Source of the DNA: Sphingomonas sp. IC-11
Lineage (GTDB): Bacteria > Pseudomonadota > Alphaproteobacteria > Sphingomonadales > Sphingomonadaceae
DNA length: 64,000 nucleotides
Assembly: GCF_021043365.1 (NCBI RefSeq)
Contig: NZ_JAJNDU010000002.1
Span: 62,001-126,000, forward strand
Direction of reading: 5' to 3'
Shown here piece by piece: positions 61,347 through 64,000 of the stretch. Position numbers and translations under genes: made by a program. The notes under the pieces are model-generated. The model had not been told where the DNA came from and did not search any database. It was given only the letters and a program-made list of their open reading frames with translations. The stretch's first letter is position 1, and each line of letters starts with the position of its first letter.

Positions 61347-62314
61347 AGATCGGCGTGATTGGAGGCGGGGCGTGGGGCACCGCCTTGGCTCAGGTGGCAG
61401 CGCGCAGCGGCGACGTGCTGCTCTGGGCGCGTGAGCCGGAAGTGGTAGAAAGCATCAACGCCCGACACGAGAATACAACCTTTCTGGCCGGTGTGCCGCT
61501 TTCACCAGCGATCCGCGCGACCGGGCTTCTCGCTGATCTCGGCGGGCACGATGCATTGCTGGTGGTGGCGCCTGCACAGCACGTCGGTAACGTGCTGCGC
61601 GCTACACCAGTCGGTCAGACGCCGCTCGTACTGTGCGCGAAGGGCATCGAGGCGGGAAGCCGGCTGCTGGTTGGCGAAGTGGCGCAAGCAGTTCATCCGG
61701 AAGCTCCCATCGCCGTGCTTTCCGGTCCGACCTTTGCCCATGAAGTCGCCGCTGGCCTGCCCACCGCGGTGACGCTCGCCTGTGCTGATGAGGCGCTTCA
61801 GACCAGACTGGCCGCTCGGTTGGCCAGCCCCAGCTTTCGTCCATACGCATCGACGGACGTGATCGGGGCGGAGATCGGCGGAGCGGTCAAGAATGTACTC
61901 GCGATCGCTTGCGGCGTTGTTGAAGGGGCGGGTCTCGGTCAGAACGCCCGTGCTGCGCTGATTGCCCGCGGCTTTGCGGAAATGACCCGTTTCGGGATGG
62001 CGCGGGGGGCCAGGCCGGAAACATTGGCCGGTCTTTCCGGACTCGGCGATCTGGTCCTCACATGTTCGTCGACTAGCAGCCGCAACTTTTCGCTGGGTCT
62101 TGGCCTCGGGCGTGGCGCCTTGGCGGCGGACCTGCTGGCGGATCGCCGTACTGTGGCGGAAGGCGCCTTCACCGCTCCTGTTCTGGCCGAGGCAGCGACA
62201 GAGGCGGGGATCGACATGCCCATCACGGCGGCGGTTTGTCGCTTGCTCGATGGTGTGCCTGCGCGCGCTGTCATCGACGATCTCCTGGCTCGCCCGTTAA
62301 GAGAAGAGGGATGA
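61343..62314 (+). CDS. gpsA: NAD(P)-dependent glycerol-3-phosphate dehydrogenase
   Basis: A 323-residue enzyme with the nucleotide-binding [10 protein letters not shown] at residues 7-16, [30 protein letters not shown], the catalytic lysine in [15 protein letters not shown], and [25 protein letters not shown]. It makes glycerol 3-phosphate for phospholipids. The start is GTG overlapping the tsaD stop (GTGA); an upstream ATG at 61292 lies inside tsaD and is less likely. Confidence 0.96.
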   Translation: MKIGVIGGGAWGTALAQVAARSGDVLLWAREPEVVESINARHENTTFLAGVPLSPAIRATGLLADLGGHDALLVVAPAQHVGNVLRATPVGQTPLVLCAKGIEAGSRLLVGEVAQAVHPEAPIAVLSGPTFAHEVAAGLPTAVTLACADEALQTRLAARLASPSFRPYASTDVIGAEIGGAVKNVLAIACGVVEGAGLGQNARAALIARGFAEMTRFGMARGARPETLAGLSGLGDLVLTCSSTSSRNFSLGLGLGRGALAADLLADRRTVAEGAFTAPVLAEAATEAGIDMPITAAVCRLLDGVPARAVIDDLLARPLREEG

Positions 62315-62838
62315 TGCGCTGGGCTGCGCTTCCGCGCGCGATCAACGCGGGCAAGCCGCTGCCCATGGCCGATCTGCGGTCCTTCCTCGAGAGCGAGGGA
62401 ATGGCTGATGTTCGCACCATTCTCGCATCCGGCAATGCCATATTCTCGTGCGGTGCAGATGCAGCAGTCATTGAAGCGCGGCTGGAGGAGGCTGCTAAGG
62501 CGAGACTGTCGCTTGATACGACATGGTTTGTGCGCAGCCACGCGGAGCTCGCCGCCATTGCGGCAACCGCGCCCTTTCCTGAAGCAATTGCCGCCCGGCC
62601 GAACCATGTCCAGGTGCTGTTTTATCGCCAGCCACTGGACCCTGCGCGCATGGAGGAACTGGTTGCAAGCTACAATGGTCCCGAGCAAGTGCTAGCGATC
62701 GGGCGCGAACTGTACGTCGATTATCCCGAGGGGATCGGCCGATCCAGGTTTCCGGCCTTGCTGACCAAGGGGAAACTGCCGCCGTGCACCGGGCGTAATT
62801 GGAGCACGCTGCTGAAGCTCGTCGAGGCAACCCGCTAA
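62311..62838 (+). CDS. DUF1697 family protein
   Basis: A 175-residue protein beginning WAALPRAINAGKPLPMADLRSFLESEGMADVRTILASGNAIFS, the classic DUF1697 opening, and ending KLPPCTGRNWSTLLKLVEA. Two ferredoxin-like domains are expected. Function unknown. The gene starts within the gpsA stop codon (ATGA) behind GAAGAGGG; ATG 62314 is the next possible start. Confidence 0.85.
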   Translation: MMRWAALPRAINAGKPLPMADLRSFLESEGMADVRTILASGNAIFSCGADAAVIEARLEEAAKARLSLDTTWFVRSHAELAAIAATAPFPEAIAARPNHVQVLFYRQPLDPARMEELVASYNGPEQVLAIGRELYVDYPEGIGRSRFPALLTKGKLPPCTGRNWSTLLKLVEATR

Positions 62839-62883
62839 CTCGGCACGCCGGCATTGACCGGCGCAGGCGTTAGCGAAGCGGAG

Positions 62884-64000
62884 CTATTGCAGCACTTGGC
62901 GGGTAAGGGCACCGCAATCTGCTTCCTGAGCCGCTGGTCCCTGCCGACCCGTGATCGCGCGACCAATAGCCTTGAGTACGTTGCCGACCGACTTGACCTG
63001 CCGCGGCACGACGACGTTTGGCTCGCTGATCGTGCCATTCATGATTGCCGAACCGGGCAGCTTCAGCACCGCGTCGTGCTTTGGCGCGCCGGTCAGCCGG
63101 ATGGATAGTTGTTCATCGGGGAAGGTGATGGTTCCTTGGCCATCCAGCCGACTTTGCGACGTATCCACCACGAATGGTCCGACGCGCCCGCTGCCATTGC
63201 GCATTGTCAGCCCGACGATCACACACCGCAATGTTGCACGGTCCGCCTGTCTTGCGAGAAGCGCCCCACCGGCATCGAAGCCGAGGGCTTCGGCAATCTC
63301 CTTGGGCAGCTCCCCATCGCGAGCAGCAAGGCCGATCCGCCCGCTTGAGTTGCCGACGGCCTCACGGATGGTGCTCCCGCGGCCGGCAAGAACGGCACGT
63401 GCGTCAACGCGAGCCGTGACGGTTCCACCGCCGCCGGCAAGCGCCGGGATGCTGCTGCCAGTCAGCCGGAGATCGAGCCTAACCAGCGGGACCGGCCCGT
63501 CTTTACCTTGGTCGATCACGGCTGTGCCGGTAATACGCCCTTGGCGAAGGCCGATGGTCAGCGGGGACACCGTCAACACACGGTGATCCAGTACCAAAGT
63601 GCCGGCGAGGCTGGTCAACGAAGAAGGTCCGTGCCGGCTCACGATATGGGAGACTTTCAGGCTGATGCGCCCGTCCGTTCGGCCGATCTTGGCCAAGTTC
63701 ACCCGCGTGTCGGGTACGATCCGGGGTCCGGCGGCCTGCTTCTTCACTGCGGCTCTTCGCAAGCCCTCGTCGGAAGAGAGGTCGTCAAAGTCGAGCTGCC
63801 GAGACTCGAACGATCCGTCGAGCTTCGTTCTGCCTGCCGTCTTGATGACGGTGAGTTGCCCTGAAAAATCAGACCTGCCGATCCGTCCGTTGAGTCGATC
63901 GATCAACCAACGATCCGGCTCACGTCGCACCTTGGCGGTAAGCACGACTGGTTGAGTGTGAAAGAGGCCTGCTTCGATCACCGCGTCGACGAGCTTCAGG
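62884..64000 (-). CDS. AsmA-family envelope protein, C-terminal part (cut by window edge)
   Basis: The frame is open to the window end, so the 5' part is missing; at least 371 residues are present. The sequence has AsmA features: repeated beta-rich stretches (DFSGQLTVIKTAGRTKLDGSFESRQLDFDDL), the LDHRVLTVSPLTIGLRQGRITGTAVI segment, and the C-terminal domain with SGRIGLAARDGELPKEIAEALGFD and SQSRLDGQGTITFPDEQLSIRLTG. AsmA proteins form long grooves that carry phospholipids to the outer membrane. The last residues have two cysteines. It is convergent with the DUF1697 gene. Confidence 0.88.
   Translation of the reverse strand, partial: LKLVDAVIEAGLFHTQPVVLTAKVRREPDRWLIDRLNGRIGRSDFSGQLTVIKTAGRTKLDGSFESRQLDFDDLSSDEGLRRAAVKKQAAGPRIVPDTRVNLAKIGRTDGRISLKVSHIVSRHGPSSLTSLAGTLVLDHRVLTVSPLTIGLRQGRITGTAVIDQGKDGPVPLVRLDLRLTGSSIPALAGGGGTVTARVDARAVLAGRGSTIREAVGNSSGRIGLAARDGELPKEIAEALGFDAGGALLARQADRATLRCVIVGLTMRNGSGRVGPFVVDTSQSRLDGQGTITFPDEQLSIRLTGAPKHDAVLKLPGSAIMNGTISEPNVVVPRQVKSVGNVLKAIGRAITGRQGPAAQEADCGALTRQVLQ

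Noticed and set aside
1..64000. CRISPR array, insertion sequences, prophage or integrated element
   Set aside because: No regularly spaced repeats, transposase, integrase or terminal inverted repeats were seen anywhere in the window.

Overview
The window is GC-rich and looks like a chromosomal segment of an alphaproteobacterium, most likely a sphingomonad (Sphingomonadaceae). Supporting features are a TonB-dependent receptor, a SciP-type CtrA inhibitor, the hemC-hemD-Mic60 arrangement, DNA repair genes of the ligase-associated exonuclease/DEXH helicase type, an MCE transport operon built like sphingomonad LinKLMN, and a sigma-54 glnK-amtB unit. There is one tRNA (Ser, GGA). I see no rRNA, CRISPR array, insertion sequence or prophage.

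Layout. Positions 1-10059 hold an accessory catabolic cluster: the end of a TonB receptor, a TetR regulator, a three-component Rieske oxygenase (FAD reductase, oxygenase, putidaredoxin-like ferredoxin), two acyl-CoA dehydrogenases of unequal size, an aldehyde dehydrogenase, and a double-length CaiB/BaiF CoA-transferase. Three look-alike palindromes (AACYTA-N7-TAGRTW) sit in front of the three promoter regions and suggest one TetR regulon. The substrate is not visible. Positions 10314-19208 hold the tRNA, a secreted cyclophilin, a hydrolase/TPR protein, the exonuclease and helicase of the ligase-associated repair set without their ligase, and small or secreted proteins. Positions 19297-26471 hold amtB-glnK with a sigma-54 promoter, a PNPOx-like flavoprotein, an intact ccdA next to a dead ccdB, tldD, a zinc-finger protein, an orphan ABC ATPase and a DUF808 protein.

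Positions 26558-33907 hold a previously unframed 36-residue Cys-rich peptide gene with its own terminator, oligopeptidase B, a DedA-thioesterase pair, a ZIP permease, a SulP transporter behind a leader with four predicted hairpins, and a Bcr/CflA-type exporter. Positions 33961-41025 hold a transglutaminase with an ATP-grasp/alpha-E protein and then the bacterial NHEJ pair LigD and Ku. Positions 41110-45755 hold pdxH, a CDF metal exporter, a PhzF protein, mnmA, sciP and a GlsB-type membrane protein.

Positions 45798-56101 are envelope functions: a SIMPL protein, an RND pump without its own outer-membrane factor, a DUF445 protein, and the mlaE-mlaF-mlaD-lipoprotein operon. In that operon mlaF is split by an exact 11-bp tandem duplication in the ABC signature motif, giving two fragments that overlap as ATGA. 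Positions 56214-64000 hold a secreted M20 peptidase, Mic60, hemD, hemC, tsaD, gpsA, a DUF1697 protein and the end of an AsmA-type protein cut by the window edge.

The strongest leads are the split mlaF, the Cys-rich peptide gene, the three-site operator family in the catabolic cluster, the structured SulP leader, and the decayed CcdB toxin beside a preserved antitoxin. Function assignments rest on motifs and family resemblance read by eye; no database search was run.
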